DNA from: CAWCDJ01 sp963836015
Lineage (GTDB): Bacteria; Acidobacteriota; Terriglobia; Bryobacterales; Bryobacteraceae
Direction of reading: 5' to 3'
NCBI GenBank assembly: GCA_963836015.1
Contig: CAWIIF010000002.1
Coordinates: 620,001-684,000 of the forward strand
DNA: 64,000 nt
Positions 28,477-37,506 of this stretch are shown here, piece after piece; positions within the stretch are counted from its first letter, which is position 1, and each line of letters opens with the position of its first letter. Position numbers and translations under genes: made by a program. The notes below the pieces were generated by a model. It did not search any database and was not told where the DNA came from. It worked only from the letters and a program-made list of their open reading frames with translations.

Positions 28477-31400
28477 GTGGAACCATCAGAAACTGCACCG
28501 GTTAAGTATGGAGTTTCAACCGTCGCCAGCGTCATCCTAACAGCGGCTGTCTACTTGGCCTGGTTCGCCCCACCGCGTCTCTCCGGGCAGGCCAGCGGTC
28601 TGGTCGCCGCCTATTTCCTTCAACGAGGGGGCCGGAACAACCCTCACAGACCTTTCAGGAAACGGAAATACCGGCACCATTGTCGGTGCGGCCTGGACCA
28701 CGGCCGGAAAATATGGCAATGCACTATCCTTCAATGGAGCGAGCAGCTATGTGGACATCGGCAACGGCGCTTCGCTTCAATTGACGGGCAACATGACTTG
28801 GAGTGCCTGGATTAATGCCGCCGCAAATCTGCCAGACGACGGCATTATCGCCGCAAAGTCAGACGCCACATCCGGATGGCAGCTTAAGACCAGCCGGGAT
28901 ACGGGTTCGTATACTTTTGGATCCGCGGTAACGGCGAGCGGCGGTTCGCGGGTCCAACGATATAGTACGACGGTTCGTTCGTTGAATACCTGGTATTACG
29001 TGGCGGGAGTGTACAATGCCACTGCCCAAACGCTCGATATTTACGTGAATGGAGTTCTGAACGATGGAATTATGGTGGGAACGCCTCCGGGCTCCCAAGT
29101 GAATGCGAGTGTCAATGCCAATATTGGGCGACGGACGGGGGGACTTTACTTCAACGGCGTCATCGATGAAGTCCGCATTTACAACCGTGCACTGACACAG
29201 TCTGAAATCCAGGCCGATATGAATACGCCCCCTGGGGGCTGCAGGTACAGATACGCAGCCGCCTACAGCCCCCAGTACCCTAACGTCAACAGCGGTAAGC
29301 ACGAGCCAGCTCAATCTCAGTTGGGCGGCCTCGACGGACGACACAGGGGTGACCGGCTATCGGATCGAGCGTTGCCAAGGTGCTGGATGCACGAACTTCG
29401 CGCAAATTGCCACCACCTCTACGACCAGCTACAACGACGTGGGTCTGTCGGCAGGCGTCAGCTATAGCTACCGTGTTCGCGCCACGGATGCTGCCGGGAA
29501 CCTGAGCGCATACTCCAACGTGGCAAGCGCCACGACGGCGACGACTTCGCCTGCATTAGTGGCGGCCTTTTCTTTCAATGAAGGCACGGGGACCACTGTG
29601 ACCGACTCGTCTGGCAACCATAACAACGGGACGATAGTCAATGGCACCTGGACCACCTCCGGGAAATATGGCAACGCACTGGTATTCAACGGTTCCAATG
29701 CCATCGTTACTGTTCCGGATGCAGCCTCGTTGGATCTCACCAACGCCATGACGCTCGAAGCCTGGGTCGACCCGTCTGTGGTGAACAGTGCATGGCGCGA
29801 TCTGATCTATAAGGGCAATGACAATTACTACCTCGAAGGCACCTCCTCTTCCGGCTCCGTTCCGGCCGTGGGCGGTACGTTTGGCGGGGCCAACTCCAAC
29901 GTCTACGGGACGGCGGCGCTGAGTGCAAACGCCTGGACACACCTGGCAGCGACCTACGACGGAATGACATTGCGTCTGTACGTGAACGGGACACAGGTCT
30001 CAAGCGCGGCGCGGACGGGCAGCTTTGGAGCTTCGACCAATCCGCTGCAAATCGGTGGCGACAGCATCTACGGACAGTATTTCAATGGCGCCATTGACGA
30101 AGTACGGGTCTACAACGTGGCGCTCACACAAGCCCAAATCCAGTCGGATATGAATAGCCCGATCGGAGGAACGACGCTCCAACCTGCCGTCACCTTGAGG
30201 AACTCCACTCTGGATTTCGGCAGTCAGGTGACTGGCACGGCAAGCGCCGCGAACAGTTTGGCCTTGACGAACACGGGAGGCGCATCGTTAGCGATTGCCA
30301 GCATCACGATCTTGGGGGTTAATAGCTCCGACTTCAGCCAATCCAATAATTGTGGGGCATCTCTGGCGGCAGGGAGTAGCTGCGCCATTAGTATCGTCTT
30401 CAAGCCGACAGCTACAGGTACGCGGACCGCCACACTCACGATTACCGACAATGCGGCGGGCAGTCCACATACAGTTGGCCTAACTGGGACCGGCACTACG
30501 GCGGCCAAGCTTTCGATCAGCCCGCGCGTTACCGACCTCACTTTCACACGGACGCAGCAGTTTACGGCTATGAACAACAACGGTACAGTGAGGTGGCTGG
30601 TAGATGGGATCTCGGGCGGATCTGCGGGTGTCGGAACAATTTCCACGACGGGCCTATACACGCCTCCCAGCGGCGCTGGAACCCACACCGTGACGGCGCT
30701 GGATCAATCGCAGTCGGTTAGTGCGACTGTATACGTCACCAACTACCCGGGACATTTACGCGGGACGTGAACAACCTCCGGACCGGTCTGAACTCAAACG
30801 AGACCGTGCTCACGCCGGCCAATGTCAACTCGACGCAATTTGGAAAGCTATTCTCGTATGCGCTGGATGGGGTTGCGGACGCTTCTGCGCTGTATATAGC
30901 GAACCTCAGCATTCCCGGGCAGGGCTATCATAACGTTGTTTATGTGGCGACGGAGCACGATAGCGTATATGCCTTTGATGCAGATGGATTGGGCAATAAC
31001 CCGCTGTGGAAGGTCAGTTTCATCATTCCGGCCGCTGGTATTACGAGCGTCCCCCCGACCGACACCGGCGAGTGTTGTGACATTTCCCCGGAGATTGGCA
31101 TCACTGGCTCGCCGGTAATCGATCCTGCGACGGGTACACTATACGTCATCGCTAAAACGAAAGAAGTTTCCGGCAGCGCAGTGAATTACGTGCACCGGCT
31201 TCATGCTCTGGATATCGCTACAGGCGCTGAGAAGTTTGGCGGTCCGGTGATCATTCAGGCGAGTGTTCCCGGAGATGGTGACGGGTCCTCAGGCGGCCAG
31301 GTGCCGTTCCTGTCGCTCCGCGAAAATCAACGCGCCGCATTGCCGTTGAATAACGGTGTGGTGTATGCGGCGTTTGCCGCGCATGGCGATCAGCCTCCCT

Positions 31401-32296
31401 ACCACGGTTGGGTATTGGGTTATAACGCAGCCACTCTCCAGCGAGTGATGGTTTACAATTCCTCGCCGAACGGCAGTGGCGGCGGCATATGGCAGAGCGG
31501 TGACGGTCTGGCGTCAGACTCAACGGGAAGTATCTATTTCGTGACTGGTAACGGCGACTTCAACGCGAATTCCGGTGGCGGTGATTATGGCGACTCTTTT
31601 ATGAAGATCAGCCCCGGTGGAGCGGTCTTGGACTACTTCACGCCTTATGACCAGGCCGACATGGCGGCGCGAGATATCGATCTTGGGTCTGGTGGCACGC
31701 TACTATTACCGGACCAGAGTGGTTCGCATCCACACCTGGCAATCAGCGCCGGTAAGAACGGCACGATCTATTTAGTCGACCGCGACAACATGGGAAAATA
31801 CAAGGCGAACAACAATAGCCAGATTGTTCAGTCGCTGGTGAATGTCTTCCCAAATGGAACGTTCACTACCGGCAACTTCAAGGCGCCGGTGTATTTCAAT
31901 GGCTCGCTGTATTTCAGCGCAGATGGAGACGACATCAAAAACTACACGATCACCAACGGACTGTTATCCACGTCGCCAACTTCACGAACCGGCTTGGTCC
32001 CGGGCTATCCAGGTGCGACCCTTTCCGTGTCGGCTAATGGCAGTACTAACGGGATATTGTGGGCTGTGCAGAGGATCGATTACGATCCCTTGGGAGGAGG
32101 TGGACCGAGAGCTCCGGGCGTTCTCCACGCCTATGATGCTACGAACCTTGGGCATGAACTCTACAACAGCAACCAGGCCGCTGGTTCGCGGGATGCCCTG
32201 GATTACGCGGCGAAATGGTCGGCTCCGTTGGTAGCGAACGGAAAAGTCTTCGTGGCAACCAACGCGCGGTTGACGGTGTTTTCGTTGCTTCCCTAG
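28477..32296 (+). pseudogene. Giant secreted LamG-FN3-LamG-ASH-Ig-propeller protein, broken by three indels
   Basis: Correcting three single-base indels gives one product of about 1272 residues. GTG 28477 starts a signal anchor (VASVILTAAVYLAWF). LamG domain 1 (LVAAYSFNEG to RIYNRALTQSEIQADMNTP) follows an extra T at 28614-28616; an extra C in the C-run at 29228-29232 precedes an FN3 domain (PPTAPSTLTSTAVSTSQLNLSW to SYSYRVRATDAAGNLSAYS, quoted in part); then LamG 2 (LVAAFSFNEGTGTTVTDSSG to RVYNVALTQAQIQSDM), a choice-of-anchor D/ASH domain (TLDFGSQVTGTASAANSLAL), an Ig-like domain ending ATVYVTNYPG, a missing A at about 30751, and a PQQ-like propeller of about 505 residues (VVYVATEHDSVYAFDADG, in part, to LTVFSLLP). 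It is a surface-exposed or secreted multidomain protein, probably carbohydrate- or matrix-binding. GC content is visibly lower than that of neighbours, suggesting acquisition. Confidence 0.7.
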
Positions 32297-32470
32297 TTGG
32301 AAAGCGGGCTGGCGTACTTCGTGCGCCGGCATCCATTAGACGGCGGCAAGGCGCAGCGTGTTCGCTTTTGGCTGCGCCAGCCCAAAGCCCTGGGGCGATT
32401 CGTTCGGCTCGGATGTCTCCAAGAAGCCCCAATCGCTGTTCGGTCTTGCGAGGACCTCATCACGGTGAAC

Positions 32471-32923
32471 ATGGACTGGCAACACCACGGCGTCAAAATC
32501 GTCGCAGCCGGCGACCTCGACCCCAATATGCCCCAAACCCCGGGCATGACTCGTGCCGCCGCCATCACCCATGCCCGCACAGGGGCGAGCAAACTGTGGG
32601 CGGGCACAGTCGTAGTCCAGCCCAACGCCAGGACCGGGCCGCACCATCACGGCGAGTTGGAGACCGTCCTCTACGTTGTGCGCGGCCGGGCCCGCATGCG
32701 ATGGGGCGATCATCTTGAATTCAGCGGCGAGGCTGGACCGGGCGACTTCATCTATGTTCCGCCCTACGTGCCGCATCAGGAGATCAACGCTCTCCCGGAC
32801 GAACCCTGTGAAGCCGTAGTGGTAAGAAGCGGCCAGGACCCGATCGTCGTGAATCTCGACCTCGAAAGCCCGGAGCCGGCCGGGACCGACGGTGGCGCAG
32901 CGCCGTTCCATCCGAAGAGATAG
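32471..32923 (+). CDS. Cupin domain protein
   Basis: 150 residues from ATG 32471; the frame is open further upstream but without cupin sequence. Cupin motif 1 is GPHHHGELETVLYVVRGRARMRWG, in part, with two adjacent His and a Glu as probable metal ligands; motif 2 is PGDFIYVPPYVPHQEINA with the third His. A single-domain cupin; substrate unknown. It precedes the secreted Gfo/Idh/MocA gene by 52 bp on the same strand, so the two may be co-transcribed. Confidence 0.85.
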   Translation: MDWQHHGVKIVAAGDLDPNMPQTPGMTRAAAITHARTGASKLWAGTVVVQPNARTGPHHHGELETVLYVVRGRARMRWGDHLEFSGEAGPGDFIYVPPYVPHQEINALPDEPCEAVVVRSGQDPIVVNLDLESPEPAGTDGGAAPFHPKR

Positions 32924-32975
32924 GCCTCACGGCAGGTGGTTTCGCCGGATCAGGAGAGCGACTACACTATTTGGC

Positions 32976-34286
32976 ATGGACCGACGATACTTTTTGGGTT
33001 CCGCGCTCTCGGCGGGAGCGGCGTTACGTTCCAGCGCGCTCGCCAGCCCCAACGATACAGTGCGGGTTGCCTGCGTGGGCTTCCGCGGCAGGGGCCGGGA
33101 CCACATCCACGCCTACAGCCGCATGGCCAACGTGGAAATCGCGGCGCTCTGCGACATCGACGAAACCGTGCTCAACGCCCAGGTCGCCGCGGTCGAGAAG
33201 TCCGCGGGAAAGCGTCCCGCGGCCTACACGGACCTTCGCAAGCTCCTGGAGGACAAGTCGATCGACGCAGTTTCGATCGCGACTCCCAACCACAGTCATA
33301 CGCTGCAGACAGTCTGGGCGTGCCAGGCGGGCAAGGACGTTTACGTGGAGAAGCCCTGCTCGCACGATATGTTCGAAGCCCGGCAAATCGTGGCGGCGGC
33401 CCAAAAGTACGGGCGCATGGTGCAGCACGGCAGCCAGCAGCGCTCCGGCATCGGCCGGGCGGTGGTGCAGCACCTCCGCGATGGCCTGCTCGGCGACGTC
33501 TACATGGCCCGCGGCCTGTGCTTCAAGTGGCGCGACACCATCGGGCGCAAGCCGGTGGCGCCGGTTCCCCCGGGCGTCCACTACGATCTATGGCTGGGTC
33601 CGGCTCCGCTGCACGAATTCACGGCGAACCGGTTTCACTACAACTGGCACTGGTTCTGGGATTACGGCAACGGCGACCTTGGCAATCAGGGCATACACCA
33701 GGTCGACATGGCCCGCTGGGGCCTGGGAGTGAAGTATCCGACCAAGGTCAGCGCCGTTGGCGGCCACTTCATGTTCGATGACGACCAGGAGACGCCCAAC
33801 ACGCTGACCGCCTCTTTCGAATTCGAAGAAGGACCCTCGAAGAAGGTCATCGTCTTTGAAGTGCGGCACTGGATCTCCAACCACGAAGCCGGCATCGGCG
33901 AACCCAAGCCGGGGAACACTGTCGGGACCACGTTCTACGGCTCCAAGGGCTACCTCTCGATGTGGGACGAAGACTCCCACAAGTACTCCAGCTGGCTCGG
34001 CCGCGAACAGACGCCGGGGCCCGGGTCTTCCTCCGCCGAATTGATGGGCAATCACTGGGCCAACTTTATTGACGCCGTGCGCAGCCGCAAGCACTCGGAC
34101 CTGAACGCGCCTATCGAGGAAGGCGCCATCTCCACGACGATGGTTCACCTGGCCAACATCTCGTACCGCCTGGGCCGGACGTTGCATTTCGACGCCGCAA
34201 CTTACTCCTGCACGGGCGACGCGGAAGCCAACCAGATGTTCAGGCGCGAGTACCGCCAGCCGTTCGTCGTGCCCGAGAAGGTCTGA
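32976..34286 (+). CDS. Gfo/Idh/MocA family oxidoreductase, Tat-secreted type
   Basis: 436 residues from ATG 32976. MDRRYFLGSALSAGAAL is a twin-arginine signal. The mature protein begins DTVRVACVGFRGRGRDHIHAY (in part) with the Rossmann glycines, then YVEKPCSHD with the family Lys, and the secreted-subfamily markers RFHYNWHWFWDYGNGDLGNQGIHQVDMARW (in part: GNGDLGNQGIHQVD). The C-terminal Gly/Ser-rich region holds NHWANFIDAVRSRKH. These exported members are widespread in Acidobacteria, Planctomycetes and Verrucomicrobia; nucleotide cofactor is carried folded through Tat. Compare the cytosolic relative at 4545. Confidence 0.92.
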   Translation: MDRRYFLGSALSAGAALRSSALASPNDTVRVACVGFRGRGRDHIHAYSRMANVEIAALCDIDETVLNAQVAAVEKSAGKRPAAYTDLRKLLEDKSIDAVSIATPNHSHTLQTVWACQAGKDVYVEKPCSHDMFEARQIVAAAQKYGRMVQHGSQQRSGIGRAVVQHLRDGLLGDVYMARGLCFKWRDTIGRKPVAPVPPGVHYDLWLGPAPLHEFTANRFHYNWHWFWDYGNGDLGNQGIHQVDMARWGLGVKYPTKVSAVGGHFMFDDDQETPNTLTASFEFEEGPSKKVIVFEVRHWISNHEAGIGEPKPGNTVGTTFYGSKGYLSMWDEDSHKYSSWLGREQTPGPGSSSAELMGNHWANFIDAVRSRKHSDLNAPIEEGAISTTMVHLANISYRLGRTLHFDAATYSCTGDAEANQMFRREYRQPFVVPEKV

Positions 34287-34347
34287 CACTGCGGTTGACT
34301 GGCAGGCAGGTGCGTCCGAAAGTTCGGCCTTTTGTCACGGCCGCGCG

Positions 34348-34821
34348 CTACTTAGCAGCCGGGGGCGGGGCCACCGTCATGCCATGACGTCGGAAGACGT
34401 CCATCATCTTCGCGCGGTCGGGCGGACCGCCGGCAGCGGCGTCGATCACTTCGGCAGCTTCGCGGAAGTACGCGGGACCCATTATCGCAGGCGTTATGAC
34501 GGCGAGCTGTTTCACATCCTCGCTTCCGAGGTTATCGAAGCGATGCACCGCACCTCGGGGGATGCACAGCGCCTGCCCGGGACCAACCTCGATGGGCGTG
34601 CCGTCAACCGTCCAGGTAAGGACGCCCACAATACCGTAGAGGATCTCCTCGTAGGCGTCGTTCTTGTGGGACGGCGCCGCCAGCTTCTGCCCGACGGGGA
34701 CGCGAACCTCGAACACTGACGCGCTGCCGTTGGAATCATCGCCAGTGAGGAGGAACCGGATACCTAGCGGTCCAATCCTGATGGACTCTTCCGAGGGATT
34801 GACTCTGGTTGTACGCTGCAT
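34348..34821 (-). CDS. Cupin domain protein
   Basis: 157 residues. ATG 34821 is preceded by GGAGG at 5 bp, a better start than the ATGs at 34845/34842/34881. The cupin core: VFEVRVPVGQKLAAPSHKNDAYEEILYG (in part: APSHKNDAYEE), where one His and a Glu are kept, and ALCIPRGAVHRFDNLGSEDV with the second-motif His. The tail FRREAAEVIDAAAGGPPDRAKM (in part) and RHGMTVAPPP is typical of quercetinase-like cupins. Its promoter region is shared with the BlaI gene, so it could respond to the same operator. Confidence 0.85.
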   Translation of the reverse strand: MQRTTRVNPSEESIRIGPLGIRFLLTGDDSNGSASVFEVRVPVGQKLAAPSHKNDAYEEILYGIVGVLTWTVDGTPIEVGPGQALCIPRGAVHRFDNLGSEDVKQLAVITPAIMGPAYFREAAEVIDAAAGGPPDRAKMMDVFRRHGMTVAPPPAAK

Positions 34822-34904
34822 GATCGCCTCCGTTGCTGACATCATATACTCCACCTCGGCTTCGTAGGGCCACCGCCCCATCGGTGCAGCTACGATTCCA
34901 ACCT

Positions 34905-34964
34905 CCTAAACGTTTAGTTGACAACCACGATTTTCAGCCACATAATCCTAATTGTTTAGGAGGA
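34905..34964 (+). promoter_or_regulatory. BlaI-type promoter with two dyad operators
   Basis: TTGACA at 34918-34923, a 17-bp spacer and CATAAT at 34941-34946 form a near-consensus sigma-70 promoter for the blaI-like gene. Two dyads of the form CCTAA-N4-TTAG(G/T) lie at 34905-34918 and 34947-34960, abutting the -35 and just downstream of the -10. Their centres are 42 bp apart, four helical turns. The second dyad overlaps the ribosome site (AGGAGGAG, 34957-34964) so a bound dimer would block both transcription and start. Regulator: presumably the BlaI product itself. Confidence 0.75.
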
Positions 34965-34968
34965 GACG

Positions 34969-35370
34969 TTGCCCAGACGCAAGAGTCCCGAGCAGCAGCT
35001 CACACCCCTGGAGCTGGAAATCATGAACGTTCTCTGGGAAACCGGACCCGCCAACGTTCAGATGGTTCAAGCCAATATCAAAGGCCGCGAGCTTGCCTAC
35101 ACTACGGTCCAGACCATGTTGAACGTCCTGCACCGCAAGGGCAAGGTCAAACGCCAGTTGAAGGATCGCGCCTACCTGTACCGCCCGGTCCTCAGCCGCC
35201 GCACGGCGGTCTCGCAGGCGGTCGGCGACATGATCGATCGTTTTTTTGGAGGTTCCGCCGATAACCTCGTGCTGAACCTGGTAGAAACCCGACATCTGAC
35301 CCCGGAGAAACTCGCGCAGATCCAAAAGCTGCTGGAGCGCCCACGGGAGGAGCCACATGGAAACGATTAG
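34969..35370 (+). CDS. BlaI/MecI/CopY-family transcriptional repressor
   Basis: 133 residues from a TTG at 34969 with a strong ribosome site. Winged-helix features: LTPLELEIMNVLWETGPANVQ, then AYTTVQTMLNVLHRKGKVKR (recognition helix and wing), and the C-terminal dimerisation/cleavage region ending in LERPREEPHGND. In this family a membrane M56 peptidase inactivates the repressor on signal. Its stop lies inside the start of the M56 gene (14-bp overlap), so the two are translated together. Autoregulation through the upstream dyads is likely. Confidence 0.92.
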   Translation: MPRRKSPEQQLTPLELEIMNVLWETGPANVQMVQANIKGRELAYTTVQTMLNVLHRKGKVKRQLKDRAYLYRPVLSRRTAVSQAVGDMIDRFFGGSADNLVLNLVETRHLTPEKLAQIQKLLERPREEPHGND

Positions 35371-37492
35371 CCGCTCTTTGCTTACCTTCGTATTGAACTC
35401 CCTCTGGCAGATTCCGCTCGCCGCCGCCGTGGCGGCTCTGGCCTGCCGGTTTATGCGCAACGGCCCTGCCAGCCACCGGCATGCCGTTTGGGTAGCGGCG
35501 CTGGCCGCATCCCTTCTCCTACCGCTGGCGAGCATACGGCCGCGCGAAACGGCGGCGCCTCCGCAGTTCGATGCCGCACTGGCAAGACGCGGGTTGGCCG
35601 CCGCGACCCCCGCGACTTCCCTGCCCGTCCGGCCGCCGCTCGCATCGCCGCATACATCTCTGTCGCGGACGATCTCGTTCGCCGAAACGACGGCAACCCT
35701 GCTGCTGGGCGCCTACTTTCTATTTCTGCTGCTGCGCCTGGCCGGTCTTATCCGCGCTGCGGTCCGCACACTTCAGATCGGCCGGGACGCGCAACCCGCC
35801 CCGATTCCGGAGCCGCTCGAACGCGTTTGGAGGCGCTGCCAGGAGGCCTTCGGCCTTTCCAGCGTAGAGCTACTCTTCTCCGCGCAGGTCTCCGGCCCGG
35901 TCACCGCCGGACGCACCATCATCCTTCCGGAGTCCCTGCTTGCCGAGCAATCCGAAGATCTGCTCACCACCGCCATCGGTCACGAGATGGCGCATATCGC
36001 GCGGCGCGATTTCGCCTGCAACCTTCTTTACGAGCTGCTCTACCTGCCGGTGAGCTTTCATCCGGCCGCCTGGCTGCTCCACAGCCGCATCGAGCACACG
36101 CGCGAAATGGCGTGCGACGAAATGGTCACCCACCGGCTGATGGACGCCGGTGTTTACGCCCGGTCCATCCTGAGCATCGCTACCGCCATGACCGCCCTGC
36201 CGCGTCCCGGCTACACGCTCGGGGTGTTCGACGGCGATATCCTCGAAGCGCGCATCCGGCGTCTCGTCGAGCGGCCCGCGGCCAACCTCAAGCGGGCACG
36301 CCTGCTGCTGATTACGGGTCTATCGGCGCTGCTGATCTGCGCGGTCGTCGCATCGAGCGTGGCCCTCACCGCTCGCGCTCAGAGCGGCGTCCACGACCTC
36401 ATGAAACAGGCGGAGGCCGCCTATAACCGAGGCGAATTCCAGGCCGCGGCCAACCTGTTCGCGAACGCCGTCAGAATCGACCCGTCCAACGCCGGCGCCA
36501 AGTTGTTCCTGGCGCATACGCTGTTGCAGGAATACATCCCCGGAACAGACGCGTCCAGCCCGCTCGTGGCCGGCGCCCGGCAGCAGTATCTCGACGTACT
36601 GGCGCTCGACCCCGGAAACAAGAGTGCCCTACAGGGCATGATGATTCTGTCCACGAACAGCAAGCAGTTCGCCGACGCGCACGAGTGGGCGCTGAAGGCC
36701 ATCCAGGCCGACGCTACCGACAAAGGTGCGTATTATACGGCGGCCTTTGTCGACTGGGCGATGACCTATCCCGATTATGGGAAGGCGCGCCAGGCGGCCG
36801 GCATGAAGCCCTGGGACCCCGGAATCATCCCGGATCCCGTCCTGCGCCAAAACCTGCGCACGCAGCACATGGCGGACCTCGACGACGGCGTCCGCATGCT
36901 CCAGACCGCGCTGCAACTAGACCCCGATTATTCCGATGCTATGGCCTACATGAACCTGCTCGATCGCATCAAGGCCGGGATCGCCGACACCCAGGCTGAA
37001 TACGCCGGACTGATCGGCGAGGCGGATAGCTGGGTATCGAAGGCGCTTGCCGCCAAACGGAAGCAGGCGCAGAATCCGCCGCCACCTCCGGGCGCCTTGA
37101 ACGTAGACGGCGCGGTGCCGGAGCCCTCGGCGCCGCCACCTCCTCCGCCACCGCCGCCTCCATCAGCGGCGAATGGACAGGCTGTCGTTCTGCCTCCCGG
37201 AGCGATCCGGATCGAGGGAAACATCCAACAGGCCAAGCTGGTGAGCCAGACGCCTCCGATATATCCTCCGCTAGCGCGCCAGGCCCGCATCTCCGGCGTG
37301 GTGCGACTGAGCGTGATCATTGCAGCAGACGGTACGGTCCGGAACATTCAGGTGTTGAACGGGCATCCCCTGCTGGTGCCCGCGGCCATCGACGCGGTCC
37401 GGACATGGGTCTACGAGAAGACGCTGCTCAACGGGCAGCCAGTGGAAGTAGTGACACCAGTGAGTGTCACGTTCAACGTAAGCGATCAATAG
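35357..37492 (+). CDS. BlaR1-like M56 peptidase fused to TPR and TonB C-terminal domains
   Basis: 711 residues. N-terminal membrane block (NSLWQIPLAAAVAALACRF, AVWVAALAASLLLPL, TTATLLLGAYFLFLLLRL) and the M56 zinc site H209-E-M-A-H213 (AIGHEMAHIARRDF), with the third ligand region TREMACDEMVTHR. A further membrane segment (LLITGLSALLICAVVASSV) leads to a periplasmic part: TPR-like repeats from about residue 345 to 560 (AAYNRGEFQAAANLFANAVRIDP in part), a poly-Pro hinge, and a TonB C-terminal domain (KLVSQTPPIYPPLARQARIS in part) to the stop. In the canonical BlaR1 a beta-lactam-binding domain occupies this place; here it is replaced, so the signal is probably different. Sensor role inferred from the BlaI pairing. 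Confidence 0.88.
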   Translation: METISRSLLTFVLNSLWQIPLAAAVAALACRFMRNGPASHRHAVWVAALAASLLLPLASIRPRETAAPPQFDAALARRGLAAATPATSLPVRPPLASPHTSLSRTISFAETTATLLLGAYFLFLLLRLAGLIRAAVRTLQIGRDAQPAPIPEPLERVWRRCQEAFGLSSVELLFSAQVSGPVTAGRTIILPESLLAEQSEDLLTTAIGHEMAHIARRDFACNLLYELLYLPVSFHPAAWLLHSRIEHTREMACDEMVTHRLMDAGVYARSILSIATAMTALPRPGYTLGVFDGDILEARIRRLVERPAANLKRARLLLITGLSALLICAVVASSVALTARAQSGVHDLMKQAEAAYNRGEFQAAANLFANAVRIDPSNAGAKLFLAHTLLQEYIPGTDASSPLVAGARQQYLDVLALDPGNKSALQGMMILSTNSKQFADAHEWALKAIQADATDKGAYYTAAFVDWAMTYPDYGKARQAAGMKPWDPGIIPDPVLRQNLRTQHMADLDDGVRMLQTALQLDPDYSDAMAYMNLLDRIKAGIADTQAEYAGLIGEADSWVSKALAAKRKQAQNPPPPPGALNVDGAVPEPSAPPPPPPPPPPSAANGQAVVLPPGAIRIEGNIQQAKLVSQTPPIYPPLARQARISGVVRLSVIIAADGTVRNIQVLNGHPLLVPAAIDAVRTWVYEKTLLNGQPVEVVTPVSVTFNVSDQ

Positions 37493-37506
37493 AAGCCGCG
37501 GACCGG

